From: Henricia sp. BOLD:AAB3569
Lineage: Eukaryota > Echinodermata > Asteroidea > Spinulosida > Echinasteridae
Length of the DNA stretch: 64,000 bases
Assembly (NCBI GenBank): GCA_037783545.1
Contig: JBBELK010000992.1
Coordinates: forward strand, 496,001 to 560,000
Direction: 5' to 3'
This document shows positions 63,871 to 64,000 of the stretch, one piece after another. Positions within the stretch are counted from its first letter, which is position 1; every line of letters begins with the position of its first letter. Both the position numbers and the translations under genes were made by a program. The notes under the pieces are model-generated. The model made no database searches. It was given only the letters and a program-made list of their open reading frames with translations, and was not told where the DNA came from.

Positions 63871-64000
63871 AGAGAGGTAGAATACGAGGAAAGTACCGCT
63901 ATGCCAACCAGCTTCCTATCAAGAAAATCATTATTTCGTGTTCTGCCTAGTCACCATACTCCCTGCTTGACATTATAAAAATTTTAAAAAACTGTTAGGG

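Overview
The window is eukaryotic, intron-bearing animal DNA. It looks like a marine invertebrate, probably a deuterostome (echinoderm, hemichordate or cephalochordate). The grounds are spliced exons of two conserved animal genes embedded in dense transposons (APE-type LINEs, a Penelope-like element, tRNA-derived SINEs, one with a V/Deu-SINE-like core, and many TIR/MITE elements). The species cannot be fixed from the sequence.

Host genes are both on the minus strand. (1) An arrestin-domain-containing (ARRDC/alpha-arrestin) gene: exon 1 with the start codon at 27855-27972, exon 2 at 16192-16326, exon 3 at 2654-2889. Splice sites and codon phases agree across all three, and the C-terminal part must lie left of base 1. 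Introns 1 and 2 are about 11.5 and 13.3 kb and are packed with transposons. (2) The 3' end of PIK3C3/VPS34 (class III PI3-kinase): the penultimate exon at 60419-60544 and a 15-nt terminal exon at 60164-60178. The rest lies beyond base 64000. Between them (28.5-59.5 kb) I find no host gene, only repeats and mobile elements.

Layout. 0-2.6 kb: tandem duplication, C-tract, and a MITE carrying a tRNA-like core. 4.5-9.75 kb: a large inverted-repeat (foldback-like) structure containing a dead mariner, itself carrying a MITE, plus a MITE with a minisatellite core. 9.75-15.25 kb: an almost full-length I-group LINE with intact ORF1 and a frameshifted ORF2 overlapping it by AUGA. 16.5-17.8 kb: hairpin repeats and SINEs. 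19.5-31.4 kb: MITEs (including a 436-bp family seen three times), a CR1-like LINE fragment with a 2A-like peptide, and a composite element with a 9-bp target duplication. 31.7-38.1 kb: an old LINE split by a GC-richer RTE-like LINE. 38.5-42.0 kb: SINEs and another CR1-like LINE. 42.7-44.4 kb: TIR element and CRE-motif repeats. 45.5-53.2 kb: a very large imperfect palindrome whose apex is a 4-kb satellite with 741-bp higher-order units. 53.2-54.0 kb: tandem repeats. 54.3-57.9 kb: an L2/CR1-type LINE with one visible nonsense codon next to the YADD motif. 60.7-61.2 kb: Tc1 remnant inside a PIK3C3 intron. 62.0-63.0 kb: a 5'-truncated Penelope-like element with GIY-YIG domain, inverted terminal repeats and hammerhead-like cores. 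63.1-63.9 kb: nested MITEs.

The most unusual object is the 45.5-53.2 kb palindrome with its satellite apex. Its two arms act as natural filled/empty-site pairs for two different MITE families.
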